Part shown: positions 1 through 6,269 of the stretch, piece by piece
Position numbering within the stretch: position 1 is the stretch's first letter
Layout: every line of letters begins with the position of its first letter
DNA from: Bacteroidota bacterium
Lineage (GTDB): Bacteria; Bacteroidota; Bacteroidia; Flavobacteriales_D; Crocinitomicaceae
Direction: 5' to 3'
Assembly (NCBI GenBank): GCA_024280195.1
Contig: JAJRQP010000058.1
Location: 1-8,343, forward strand
DNA length: 8,343 nt
Position numbers and translations under genes: made by a program
The notes under the pieces: model-generated
Told to the model about the DNA's origin: nothing
Databases searched by the model: none
What the model saw: the letters and a program-made list of their open reading frames with translations, nothing else

Positions 1-1250
1 GAGTTATATCATCTGACCCTGCAATGGTCGGTTCTACATCTGCTGCATTTACAATTACACAAATGGCGCAATGTTTACCTTCTATACCTAATACAAGCGG
101 TTTAATTATTAATGAATTTTCTAATGGACCAACTGGTAATCAAGAATATTATGAGTTCGTTGTTGCTGGTGAATGTGGCAAATCTGTTGATATTAGAGGA
201 TACATACTTGATGATAATAACGGAACATTTACAACTCCTGCAGCTTATTCTGGAACAGCATCAGGAATTGCCCCTGGACATTTCAGGTTTGCTAATGTAG
301 CACAATGGGCAGCTATTCCAGTTGGATCATTAATCGTTGTTTATAATGCAGCAGATAGAAATTCTGCGATACCTACTGATGATCCATCAGATTTACTTTT
401 CCCTGATTCTTTATATGTAGTACCACACACAAGTGTTTACTTTGAAAGCTGTACAACATTGCCAGGAGCAGCAAGTCCTGATTCAATATATACGCCATGT
501 ACTTATGCTTCAGGAGGGACTTGGAATCCACTAAGTATTAGAAATCCAGGTGATGCCATTCAAGTAAGAAGTCCAAATGGAGCGTACTATCATGGTATAT
601 CTTACGGAGGAGCATCAATTTCAGGAGGACCTGATAACACTAAACTTTTTACGGGTTCTGGAAGTGGAATGGTTGGTTGGTTTAATTCAGGTGACTTTAG
701 AGACATTACACAATGGGGGAGTGGAACCGTAGCAGGTAACGAAACTCCAGGACTACCAAACAACGCAGCAAATCTTCTTTGGTTAAGAGCAATGAGAGAT
801 ACGGTTAGTGCAAACTGTCCAATTGTTATTTTACCTGTAGAACTTTCATCTTTCTCTGGTAGAAATGTAAAAGAAGGTAACTTAATTATGTGGTCAACTT
901 CTTCCGAAAGAGATGCATCTCACTTCATTATTGAAAGAAGTACAGATGGAAAAAATTGGGAAAAAGTACATTACGAAAATGCAGCAGGTAACAGTACTAA
1001 CACAATGAACTACTCTTTCATTGATACAGATTACGACAAAGCGGTAAATTACTACCGTTTAAATCAAGTTGATATTGATGGAGCAAACACTATTTACAAC
1101 CGATTTGTTCACATTGACAACTCTAAACTAAGTAATACAAATGTTGTTAGAATCATTAACATTCTAGGTCAAGACATTGATGCAAATGAATCTGGTATAC
1201 AAATTCATATTTTTGAAGATGGTACGAGTAAAAAGGTATATCACAATTAA
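1..1250 (+). CDS. Secreted surface protein, C-terminal part, with lamin-tail-like domain and T9SS-type tail (5' partial)
   Basis: The frame is open to the left edge (first full codon at 3), so the true start lies outside and the ATG at 24 is internal. Numbering from that ATG, residues about 25-200 begin with LIINEFSNG and contain YYEFVV and RGYILDDNNG, which resembles the lamin-tail domain common in secreted Bacteroidota proteins. Four or more cysteines there could form disulfides outside the cell. Residues about 270-360 match the widespread Bacteroidota module that starts PVELSSFSG and contains IERSTDGKNWE and NYYRLNQVDIDG, a fibronectin-III-like fold often placed before the sorting signal. 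The last ~37 residues (VVRIINILGQ, then FEDGTSKKVYHN) look like a short T9SS sorting tail. It probably reaches the cell surface or medium; its binding target is unknown. A strong hairpin terminator follows 18 bp after the stop. Confidence 0.85.
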   Translation, partial: VISSDPAMVGSTSAAFTITQMAQCLPSIPNTSGLIINEFSNGPTGNQEYYEFVVAGECGKSVDIRGYILDDNNGTFTTPAAYSGTASGIAPGHFRFANVAQWAAIPVGSLIVVYNAADRNSAIPTDDPSDLLFPDSLYVVPHTSVYFESCTTLPGAASPDSIYTPCTYASGGTWNPLSIRNPGDAIQVRSPNGAYYHGISYGGASISGGPDNTKLFTGSGSGMVGWFNSGDFRDITQWGSGTVAGNETPGLPNNAANLLWLRAMRDTVSANCPIVILPVELSSFSGRNVKEGNLIMWSTSSERDASHFIIERSTDGKNWEKVHYENAAGNSTNTMNYSFIDTDYDKAVNYYRLNQVDIDGANTIYNRFVHIDNSKLSNTNVVRIINILGQDIDANESGIQIHIFEDGTSKKVYHN

Positions 1251-1268
1251 GAGATAGCCTACTACATT

Positions 1269-1301
1269 AAAAAGATCTAGTTAATGCTAGGTCTTTTTTT
1301 T
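1269..1301. terminator. Bidirectional intrinsic terminator shared by two convergent genes
   Basis: The stem pairs 1269-1280 (AAAAAGATCTAG) with 1287-1298 (CTAGGTCTTTTT), with one G-U wobble and a 6-base loop TTAATG. A T run follows on the plus strand, and on the minus strand the A run at the left arm reads as a T run. It can therefore stop transcription from both sides. The right arm contains the stop codon of the leftward glycosyltransferase gene. Confidence 0.85.
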
Positions 1302-2204
1302 ATGCAATTCATTTAAGTAAAGTTGCTCTTCCTGTCCTGGCGTTGGATGATATTCCGCTTCGCATCCTAAAAAATGGACATCCATAATGGTAGAATAACC
1401 AGGTCGGGAAATTATTTTCTGAGCTGATAAAAATTCTTTATCTTGAGAACGCCAATTATTTGCCACCCTCTCAACCTCTCTTGGTACAACAACATCCGAA
1501 GGTGCTATGATTTTTAAATGTTCATTCTGCAACTTATCTAATTCATTATCTACAAATAATTGCGCATAAACAATAGGTCCTGAAGCGACCAAAAGTTGTG
1601 TTGCAGATTTAGGTGATGTTTTATCATACAACATAAACCTAGAGTAAGGTCCAATGTGAATAAAGTGATCACTCTGTGGCGCTTTACTAAGCTTTCCTGC
1701 TAGACGAGAATCAGCAAAATCCAATACCCAAACAAATCGAAAAGGACTCATTAAACGTTTATGAAAAGAATCTACTACTTTCTCGTACCATTTTACAGGT
1801 AAGTTCACTTGATGCGTCATAAAAATAGAAGGAACATCCTTTGAAACAAAACCATATCGATGATCAGACAATACAACATCTATGTTGTGTTTCTCCACGT
1901 ATGAAGCAACTTGTTTTCTTTCTTCTGTAAGTCGAGCTTGTAATTTAGAGAGTCGTTTGGTTAAGTCCCATCTAAAATTTCCTTTGCCATCAAATTGAAA
2001 TGGATACCCTTCGTGAGAAATGAATTGAACATCTGAGAAATACTGACTAAAAATATCCTTTTGTGCATCGTCACAGGCAATAATTACTGTATTCTCCTGT
2101 TTGATTAATTGATCGATGATTCCAATACTCCGTGAAACATGTCCAATCCCCCAATTAAGGACAGAGATTAAAATTCGTTTGTTTTTTATTTCTTGAGGCA
2201 ACAT
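1287..2204 (-). CDS. GT-B-like glycosyltransferase (MurG/family-28-like), 305 aa
   Basis: The protein starts after a short polar lead with KRILISVLNWGIGHVSRS (residues 9-26), the glycine-rich first loop and GH motif typical of GT-B sugar transferases related to MurG and family 28. Near the C-terminus, SRPGYST (266-272) and PTPGQEEQ (287-294) match the nucleotide-sugar-binding end of this family as seen in Bacteroidota. It probably moves a sugar from a nucleotide donor to an unknown acceptor; the cytoplasmic face of the membrane is likely. The frame is open upstream to an ATG at 2285, but those 27 extra residues are encoded by an A-rich heptad repeat and look artificial, so I chose the ATG at 2202-2204. 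The protein ends only 14 residues after PTPGQEEQ, short for the fold, and all frames close within about 20 bases, so a recent frameshift is unlikely. Donor and acceptor cannot be told from sequence. Confidence 0.8.
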   Translation of the reverse strand: MLPQEIKNKRILISVLNWGIGHVSRSIGIIDQLIKQENTVIIACDDAQKDIFSQYFSDVQFISHEGYPFQFDGKGNFRWDLTKRLSKLQARLTEERKQVASYVEKHNIDVVLSDHRYGFVSKDVPSIFMTHQVNLPVKWYEKVVDSFHKRLMSPFRFVWVLDFADSRLAGKLSKAPQSDHFIHIGPYSRFMLYDKTSPKSATQLLVASGPIVYAQLFVDNELDKLQNEHLKIIAPSDVVVPREVERVANNWRSQDKEFLSAQKIISRPGYSTIMDVHFLGCEAEYHPTPGQEEQLYLNELHKKKT

Positions 2205-2211
2205 TCTGTGG

Positions 2212-2219
2212 TAAAGATA
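2212..2219 (-). promoter_or_regulatory. Possible -7 box (TATCTTTA) of the glycosyltransferase gene
   Basis: On the minus strand TATCTTTA matches seven of eight positions of the Bacteroidota TAnnTTTG box and ends 7 bases before the chosen ATG. Transcripts would have almost no leader. No TTG is seen at the expected upstream distance, so the call is weak. Confidence 0.3.
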
Positions 2220-2233
2220 AGGAATGAATAGTG

Positions 2234-2270
2234 GAAAAATGAGAAATGAAAAATGAAAAATGAAAAAAAT
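2234..2270. repeat. Tandem A-rich heptad repeat (GAAAAAT units)
   Basis: Four consecutive 7-base units (GAAAAAT, GAGAAAT, GAAAAAT, GAAAAAT) are followed by a 9-base variant GAAAAAAAT. A related 7-base pattern lies after clpX at 4302-4322. Read on the minus strand the repeat encodes an alternating Phe-rich stretch (IFHFSF), which produces the false hydrophobic extension of the glycosyltransferase frame. Confidence 0.8.
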
Positions 2271-2294
2271 GATTCTCAATCCCAACTTTACTTC

Positions 2295-2302
2295 TATCTT
2301 TA
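2295..2302 (+). promoter_or_regulatory. Possible -7 box (TATCTTTA) of clpP
   Basis: TATCTTTA matches seven of eight positions of the Bacteroidota TAnnTTTG box and lies 30 bases before the clpP ATG, giving a leader of about 25 bases. No clear TTG is present about 20 bases upstream, where the heptad repeat region ends, so strength is uncertain. Confidence 0.4.
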
Positions 2303-2332
2303 ACGTTAAGTAAGAACGAATACAAGAATTAT

Positions 2333-3001
2333 ATGTTTGACAACAACGAATTTAAAAAATACGCTACGAAACATTTAGGATTAAGTAGCATGCACATGGA
2401 GCACTACATTGAGTCTTCATTGACACCTTACATTATTGAGGAACGTCAAATGAACATGACACAGATGGATGTTTTCTCTCGATTAATGATGGATAGAATT
2501 ATCTTTTTAGGAACTGGAATCAATGACCAAGTGGCAAATATTATCAACGCACAGTTATTATTTTTAGAATCAGTTGATGCTAAGAAAGACATTCAAATTT
2601 ACTTGAATTCTCCTGGAGGTTCAGTTTATGCAGGTTTAGGAATTTACGATACGATGCAATACATTGCTCCTGACGTTGCAACAATTTGTATAGGAATGGC
2701 AGCATCTATGGGAGCTGTTCTTTTATGTGCAGGTGCAGAGGGAAAACGTTCAGCATTGAAGCATGCAAGAGTTATGATTCACCAACCAATGGGTGGAGCA
2801 CAAGGGCAAGCATCTGATATTGAGATAACTGCAAGAGAAATACAAAAATTGAAGAAAGAGTTGTACGATATTATCGCGACTCATTCTAAACAAGATTACG
2901 ATAAAGTATGGGCTGATTCTGATAGAGATTATTGGATGACTTCTGGAGAAGCAAAGGAATACGGAATGGTTGACGAAGTGTTGCTTCGTAACAAAAAGTA
3001 A
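2333..3001 (+). CDS. clpP: ATP-dependent Clp protease proteolytic subunit ClpP
   Basis: Serine peptidase of family S14, which forms a double heptameric barrel and degrades unfolded or tagged proteins fed by ClpX in the cytoplasm. At 222 aa it is slightly longer than the E. coli protein (207 aa); the extra residues form an N-terminal extension of a kind I recall from Bacteroidota ClpP. The triad is complete: Ser125 in GMAASMGA, His150 in RVMIHQP and Asp199 in SDRDYWMT. The glycine-rich SPGGSV (93-98) gives the oxyanion region, and GMVDEVL near the end matches the family. clpX follows 72 bp downstream, so the pair is the usual ClpXP unit. The trigger factor gene tig, which often precedes clpP, is not in front of it here; a divergent glycosyltransferase is. 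ATG at 2333 is the first sensible start. Confidence 0.98.
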   Translation: MFDNNEFKKYATKHLGLSSMHMEHYIESSLTPYIIEERQMNMTQMDVFSRLMMDRIIFLGTGINDQVANIINAQLLFLESVDAKKDIQIYLNSPGGSVYAGLGIYDTMQYIAPDVATICIGMAASMGAVLLCAGAEGKRSALKHARVMIHQPMGGAQGQASDIEITAREIQKLKKELYDIIATHSKQDYDKVWADSDRDYWMTSGEAKEYGMVDEVLLRNKK

Positions 3002-3011
3002 ACTATCTTTG
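2981..3011 (+). promoter_or_regulatory. Bacteroidota-type promoter in front of clpX (TTG-N20-TATCTTTG)
   Basis: TATCTTTG at 3004-3011 is a full match to the TAnnTTTG -7 box, and TTG at 2981-2983 lies 20 bases upstream, within the spacing reported for this phylum. The -33 part overlaps the last codons of clpP. The predicted start at about 3015-3017 lies just before the hairpin at 3025-3057, so this transcript would begin with that hairpin. Confidence 0.65.
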
Positions 3012-3024
3012 CAAATAGAAATTT

Positions 3025-3062
3025 AGCCCTTTATCTGAAGTGATTCGGATAAGGGCTTTTTT
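3025..3062 (+). terminator. Intrinsic-terminator-like hairpin in the clpP-clpX gap (possible attenuator)
   Basis: AGCCCTT (3025-3031) pairs perfectly with AAGGGCT (3051-3057). After one bulged T (3032), ATCTGAA (3033-3039) pairs with TTCGGAT (3044-3050) with one G-U pair, closing a 4-base loop. Six T residues end the structure. The clpX ATG is only 11 bases further, too close for a separate promoter after the hairpin, so clpX must be made by read-through. Confidence 0.8.
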
Positions 3063-3073
3063 ATCAAACGATT

Positions 3074-4300
3074 ATGGCAAAAAAGGAAGAAGCAGGTTGT
3101 TCATTTTGTGGAAGACCGAGAGAGGAAGTTGGAATGTTGATTGCAGGAGTGTCTGGACACATTTGTGAAAGCTGTGTAACTCAAGCACATACCATTGTTG
3201 CAGAAGAAGAGGACAGTAAAGAATCTTCTGAAGAACTTGAATTAACCGTATTAAAACCAGCTGAAATAAAAAGCAAGCTAGATGAGTACGTAATTGGACA
3301 AGAAGATGCCAAAAAAGTACTTTCTGTTGCTGTTTATAATCATTACAAGCGATTGAATCATAAGGTTCAGAAAGACGAGGTAGAGATTGAGAAATCAAAT
3401 GTTATCATGGTTGGACGAACGGGTACTGGTAAAACATTACTTGCAAAAACCATTGCTAAGATGTTGAATGTTCCTTTTTGCATTGCCGATGCAACTGTTT
3501 TAACCGAGGCAGGCTACGTTGGTGAGGATGTTGAAAGTATTCTTTCTCGATTATTGCAAGCTGCAGATTTTAACGCTACATCAGCACAACGAGGGATTGT
3601 TTTCGTAGATGAAATTGATAAAATTGCAAGAAAAAGCGATAACCCTTCAATTACTAGAGATGTTTCTGGAGAAGGAGTTCAACAAGCATTATTGAAGTTA
3701 TTGGAAGGAGCAGTTGTTTCTGTTCCACCGCAAGGAGGACGTAAACACCCAGAGCAAAAGATGATTCAAATTGACACGAAGGATATTCTATTCATTTGTG
3801 GAGGTGCATTTGATGGTATTGAGAGAATTATTGCCAACAGAGTGAGTCGTCAAACAATTGGTTTTTCTAGCAATGAAGAAACGGCAATTGATAAGGAATC
3901 TCTATTAAAGTACATTAACCCTACAGATATCAAGACTTTCGGATTGATTCCTGAGTTAATTGGACGCTTCCCTGTGTTGACTTACTTAGAACCTTTAAGC
4001 AATGAAGCTTTGCGCAGAATTCTCACAGAACCAAAAAATGCGTTGATTAAACAATACGTTCGCTTATTTGAGTTGGATGGGGTTGACCTCAAGTTTGATG
4101 GAGATGTATTGGATTTTATCGTAGAGAAAGCTATGGATTTCAAACTAGGAGCGAGAGGATTACGTTCTATTTGTGAAGCGATATTGAATGATGCCATGTT
4201 CGAAATACCGTCTTCTGATGAGAAAGAATTTAGAGTGACATTGAGTTATGCGCAGGCAAAGTTTTCTAAGAGTAAAATGGCAAAATTGAGAGTGGCTTAA
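3074..4300 (+). CDS. clpX: ATP-dependent Clp protease ATP-binding subunit ClpX
   Basis: AAA+ unfoldase that recognises tagged or damaged proteins, threads them through its hexameric pore and passes them to ClpP. The N-terminal zinc-binding domain has Cys9, Cys12, Cys31 and Cys34. The AAA+ core shows Walker A GRTGTGKT (114-121), pore loop GYVG (147-150), Walker B FVDEID (177-182), the RKH loop (223-225), arginine finger Arg298 in LIGRFP and sensor 2 GARGLRS (359-365). The IGF tripeptide (262-264) that docks in ClpP pockets is present, in line with the clpP neighbour. The 408-aa length is normal. The residue after the first Walker A glycine is Arg where E. coli has Pro; that position varies in Bacteroidota and I do not read it as a defect. 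Expression likely depends on read-through of the hairpin just upstream. Confidence 0.98.
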   Translation: MAKKEEAGCSFCGRPREEVGMLIAGVSGHICESCVTQAHTIVAEEEDSKESSEELELTVLKPAEIKSKLDEYVIGQEDAKKVLSVAVYNHYKRLNHKVQKDEVEIEKSNVIMVGRTGTGKTLLAKTIAKMLNVPFCIADATVLTEAGYVGEDVESILSRLLQAADFNATSAQRGIVFVDEIDKIARKSDNPSITRDVSGEGVQQALLKLLEGAVVSVPPQGGRKHPEQKMIQIDTKDILFICGGAFDGIERIIANRVSRQTIGFSSNEETAIDKESLLKYINPTDIKTFGLIPELIGRFPVLTYLEPLSNEALRRILTEPKNALIKQYVRLFELDGVDLKFDGDVLDFIVEKAMDFKLGARGLRSICEAILNDAMFEIPSSDEKEFRVTLSYAQAKFSKSKMAKLRVA

Positions 4301-4301
4301 A

Positions 4302-4322
4302 GAATTAAGAATGAATAATTAA
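4302..4322. repeat. Short 7-base-periodic A/T repeat after clpX
   Basis: Three 7-base units (GAATTAA, GAATGAA, TAATTAA) begin 2 bases after the clpX stop and run into the terminator stem. The pattern is related to the GAAAAAT heptads at 2234-2270. I see no coding role. Confidence 0.55.
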
Positions 4323-4356
4323 AAATGCAGTTGAAAATTCAATTGCATTTTTTTTT
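4321..4356 (+). terminator. Intrinsic terminator of clpX
   Basis: AAAAATGCAGTTG (4321-4333) pairs with CAATTGCATTTTT (4340-4352) with one G-U pair around a short A/T loop, and the T run continues to 4356. It closes the clpP-clpX unit and insulates the fic gene from it. Confidence 0.85.
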
Positions 4357-4410
4357 GAAGTTAAACTCCGCCACAGTTCACGAAAAAATCAACACAAATG
4401 ACCTTTAATT

Positions 4411-4418
4411 TAAATTTG
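4411..4418 (+). promoter_or_regulatory. Possible -7 box (TAAATTTG) of the fic gene
   Basis: TAAATTTG is a full match to TAnnTTTG and overlaps the left arm of the 11-bp inverted repeat at 4415-4447. A start at about 4423 would give a leader of about 75 bases. No TTG lies about 20 bases upstream. A second, weaker box TATATTTA lies at 4466-4473, itself touching the third half-site. Confidence 0.4.
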
Positions 4419-4447
4419 CGGTGAAAAAAACAACTATTCACCGCAAA
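4415..4447. promoter_or_regulatory. Operator candidate: perfect 11-bp inverted repeat before fic
   Basis: TTTGCGGTGAA (4415-4425) and TTCACCGCAAA (4437-4447) are exact reverse complements separated by 11 bases, so the arms repeat every 22 bp, about two helix turns. No T run follows, so it is not a terminator. The left arm overlaps a TAAATTTG promoter-like box, the position expected for a repressor site. The winged-helix Fic protein encoded downstream is the natural candidate binder, which is an inference. Confidence 0.65.
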
Positions 4448-4469
4448 AATAAGGCGAATAATTCGTATA

Positions 4470-4502
4470 TTTACCGCATAAAGCATAAAATAGAGCGGTG
4501 AA
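4470..4502. promoter_or_regulatory. Second pair of GCGGTGAA-like half-sites, reaching the fic start codon
   Basis: TTTACCGC (4470-4477) differs by one base from the TTCACCGC arm upstream. GCGGTGAA (4495-4502) is an exact copy of the forward half-site and contains the GTG start codon at 4498-4500. The two face away from each other with 17 bases between. Together with 4415-4447 this makes four half-sites in 88 bp. Confidence 0.55.
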
Positions 4503-5592
4503 ATACATTTATCAATATACAAACTGGCCCAAATTCACATGGGATAACGAACAAATTCAAGGTGTTCTTGGAGATGTTCGACATTTGCAGGGAAAAATTT
4601 TTGGGCAAATAATAGCCTTAGGCTTTAAACTGAAAAATGAGACCTTGCTTTCTTCGCTAACATTAGACGTACTAAAATCATCAGAGATTGAAGGAGAAAT
4701 TCTCGACACAGAACAAGTTCGTTCATCCATTGCAAAAAAGCTAGGGATAGAATATGTAGGAATGGTTCATCCTAACAGAAATGTTGAGGGTGTTGTTGAG
4801 ATGTTATTGGATGCAACTCAAAACTATACTCAAAAACTTGATGAAGATAGATTATTTGGTTGGCACTCCTCTCTTTTTCCATCAGGGAGAAGCGGTTTAT
4901 ACAAAATAGAATCAGGTTGCTACCGTACAGGAGAAATGCAAATTGTTTCTGGAGCAATGGGAAAAGAGGTTGTACACTATCAAGCACCGGCTCCTGATGT
5001 AGTCAAGAAAGAAATGGATGCTTTTTTAGATTGGTTCAATAACGAAAAAAGACTAGACTTCGTTGTTAAATCTGCTATTGCCCATTTTTGGTTTATCATC
5101 ATACATCCTTTTGACGATGGCAATGGAAGAATAGCAAGGGCTCTTTCTGACCTACTTCTAGCTCATTCTGATCGTAGTTCACTCAGATTTTATAGCCTGT
5201 CTAATCAGATGCTAATAGAGCGAAAAATGTATTACGAAATTCTCCAAAAATGCCAAGTAAAAGATGGAGACATAACAGAATGGTTATCGTGGTATCTTAA
5301 TTGTTTGCATCGCGCGTTGAAGAATACAGAGCTGAGTGTTGAAAAAGTGCTTTATAAAGCTAATTTTTGGGACAAACACAAAGAGACATCTCTGAATAGT
5401 CGTCAACGATTTATGCTCAACAAATTATTAGGCAATTTTGTAGGGAAACTAAAAACGTCTAAATGGGCAAAGATGAGTAAGTGCTCTTCAGATACGGCAT
5501 TACGCGACATCAAAGACTTGATGAGCAAAGGAATTCTAAAGCAAGAAGAATCAGGAGGAAGAAGCACCAATTATGAACTAATCAAATACTAG
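4498..5592 (+). CDS. Fic family AMP-transferase, class II, with DUF4172 and winged-helix domains
   Basis: Residues 1-80 (starting MKYIYQYTNWPKF) match DUF4172, the N-terminal domain of many bacterial Fic proteins. The Fic core carries the complete active site HPFDDGNGRIAR (203-214), with His203 as catalytic base and Asp207, Gly208, Asn209 and the arginines for nucleotide and metal binding, as in enzymes that move AMP from ATP to target hydroxyls. SSEIEG (61-66) fits the inhibitory [S/T]xxxE[G/N] motif on the N-terminal side, which defines class II; Glu65 would hold the enzyme off until released. Residues about 299-362 look like a winged helix (SSDTALRDIKDL, then GILKQEESGGRST), as in Shewanella SoFic-type proteins. 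The start is GTG at 4498, fixed by homology to the usual DUF4172 beginning. The gene stands alone between a terminator and convergent trmB; no antitoxin partner is adjacent. Target unknown. Confidence 0.93.
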   Translation: MKYIYQYTNWPKFTWDNEQIQGVLGDVRHLQGKIFGQIIALGFKLKNETLLSSLTLDVLKSSEIEGEILDTEQVRSSIAKKLGIEYVGMVHPNRNVEGVVEMLLDATQNYTQKLDEDRLFGWHSSLFPSGRSGLYKIESGCYRTGEMQIVSGAMGKEVVHYQAPAPDVVKKEMDAFLDWFNNEKRLDFVVKSAIAHFWFIIIHPFDDGNGRIARALSDLLLAHSDRSSLRFYSLSNQMLIERKMYYEILQKCQVKDGDITEWLSWYLNCLHRALKNTELSVEKVLYKANFWDKHKETSLNSRQRFMLNKLLGNFVGKLKTSKWAKMSKCSSDTALRDIKDLMSKGILKQEESGGRSTNYELIKY

Positions 5593-5600
5593 GTATCGTT

Positions 5601-6269
5601 TTAATTTATCCTAAACTTACAATACTTTATCACGCTACCTCTTGAAGTGAACAAGTTCTCGTAGTGCGTTTTGATGTGAAAAATATCTCTGGTAACAGGA
5701 TCAATATTCTCTGGTAAGTCGCCATATAAATCCCAAGTGAGTTCGAGCAACTCATAATTGTGTTCCTTGATTTGTTCTTCAGTATATTCAAACAGTAAAT
5801 CACTGTCGGTTTTCATGTGAACAATTCCACCTGGTTTTAACAACTTTCGGTAACGCTCGATAAATGGCGGAGAAGACAGTCGTTTGTTTTCTTTTTTGGG
5901 TTGAGGATCTGAGAATGTTAGCCAAATCTCATCGACTTCATTTTCTGCAAAATAATCGTCAATGAAATCAATTTTCATACGCAAGAAAGCAACGTTATCC
6001 ATTTTATTATTGAGCGCTTCTTCTGCTCCAATAAACATTCGTGCTCCTTTGATATCTACTCCAATAAAATTTTTGTTCGGAAAATGCTTTCCCAACCCAA
6101 CAGAGTATTCACCTTTACCACAACCTAGTTCTAAAACAATTGGATTGTCGTTCTTAAAATGCTCTTCTCGCCACTTCCCTTTCATTGGAAAAGGCTCCTT
6201 AATTACTGGCTCGTAAAAGTTAATAAACTCTTTAACTGCCGCAAACCTTCTTATCTTATCTTTTCCCAT
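5601..6269 (-). CDS. trmB: tRNA (guanine-N7-)-methyltransferase TrmB
   Basis: Uses S-adenosylmethionine to methylate N7 of G46 in the variable loop of tRNAs in the cytoplasm. Motif I is LELGCGKGE (46-54), with Asp72 in GVDIKGAR expected near the cofactor ribose. The family signature appears as TFSDPQPKKENKR (118-130), the Bacteroidota form of the FPDPWPK block, and the tRNA-binding C-terminal signature as VTRDIFHIKTHYE (192-204). The length of 222 aa is normal and the gene looks intact. Its ATG overlaps the stop codon of the Kelch gene as TAATG, so translation is probably coupled. Its stop lies 8 bp from the stop of the convergent fic gene, with no terminator between. Confidence 0.96.
   Translation of the reverse strand: MGKDKIRRFAAVKEFINFYEPVIKEPFPMKGKWREEHFKNDNPIVLELGCGKGEYSVGLGKHFPNKNFIGVDIKGARMFIGAEEALNNKMDNVAFLRMKIDFIDDYFAENEVDEIWLTFSDPQPKKENKRLSSPPFIERYRKLLKPGGIVHMKTDSDLLFEYTEEQIKEHNYELLELTWDLYGDLPENIDPVTRDIFHIKTHYENLFTSRGSVIKYCKFRIN

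Noticed and set aside
1287..1320. Frameshift in the A8 run truncating the glycosyltransferase
   Set aside because: The other two frames also hit stops within about 20 bases, so no lost C-terminal extension is visible downstream.
2234..2270. Heptad tandem units as a CRISPR-like array
   Set aside because: Units are contiguous with no spacers and are low complexity; no cas genes are present.
2205..2285. N-terminal hydrophobic segment of the glycosyltransferase as a real signal or membrane anchor
   Set aside because: It is encoded by the tandem GAAAAAT repeat, is followed by a well-placed ATG, and the GT-B fold normally begins a few residues after that second start.
3072..3398. Open frame of 108 codons on the minus strand inside clpX
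   Set aside because: It is antisense to a conserved gene, has low-complexity Leu/Gln composition and no recognisable domain; it is a shadow of ClpX codon use.
3413..3436. Arg in ClpX Walker A (GRTGTGKT) as a loss-of-function change
   Set aside because: The essential Gly, Lys and Thr are intact, and this position is variable among Bacteroidota ClpX proteins.
4415..4447. The inverted repeat before fic as a transcription terminator
   Set aside because: The loop is 11 bases of mostly A and no T run follows on either strand; an operator explains it better.
4498..5592. Fic as part of a toxin-antitoxin or defence island
   Set aside because: The inhibitory motif is inside the same protein (class II), and no antitoxin, restriction, phage or transposon gene lies beside it in this window.
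5962..6216. Open frame of 84 codons on the plus strand inside trmB
   Set aside because: It lies wholly opposite the conserved TrmB core and resembles no family.
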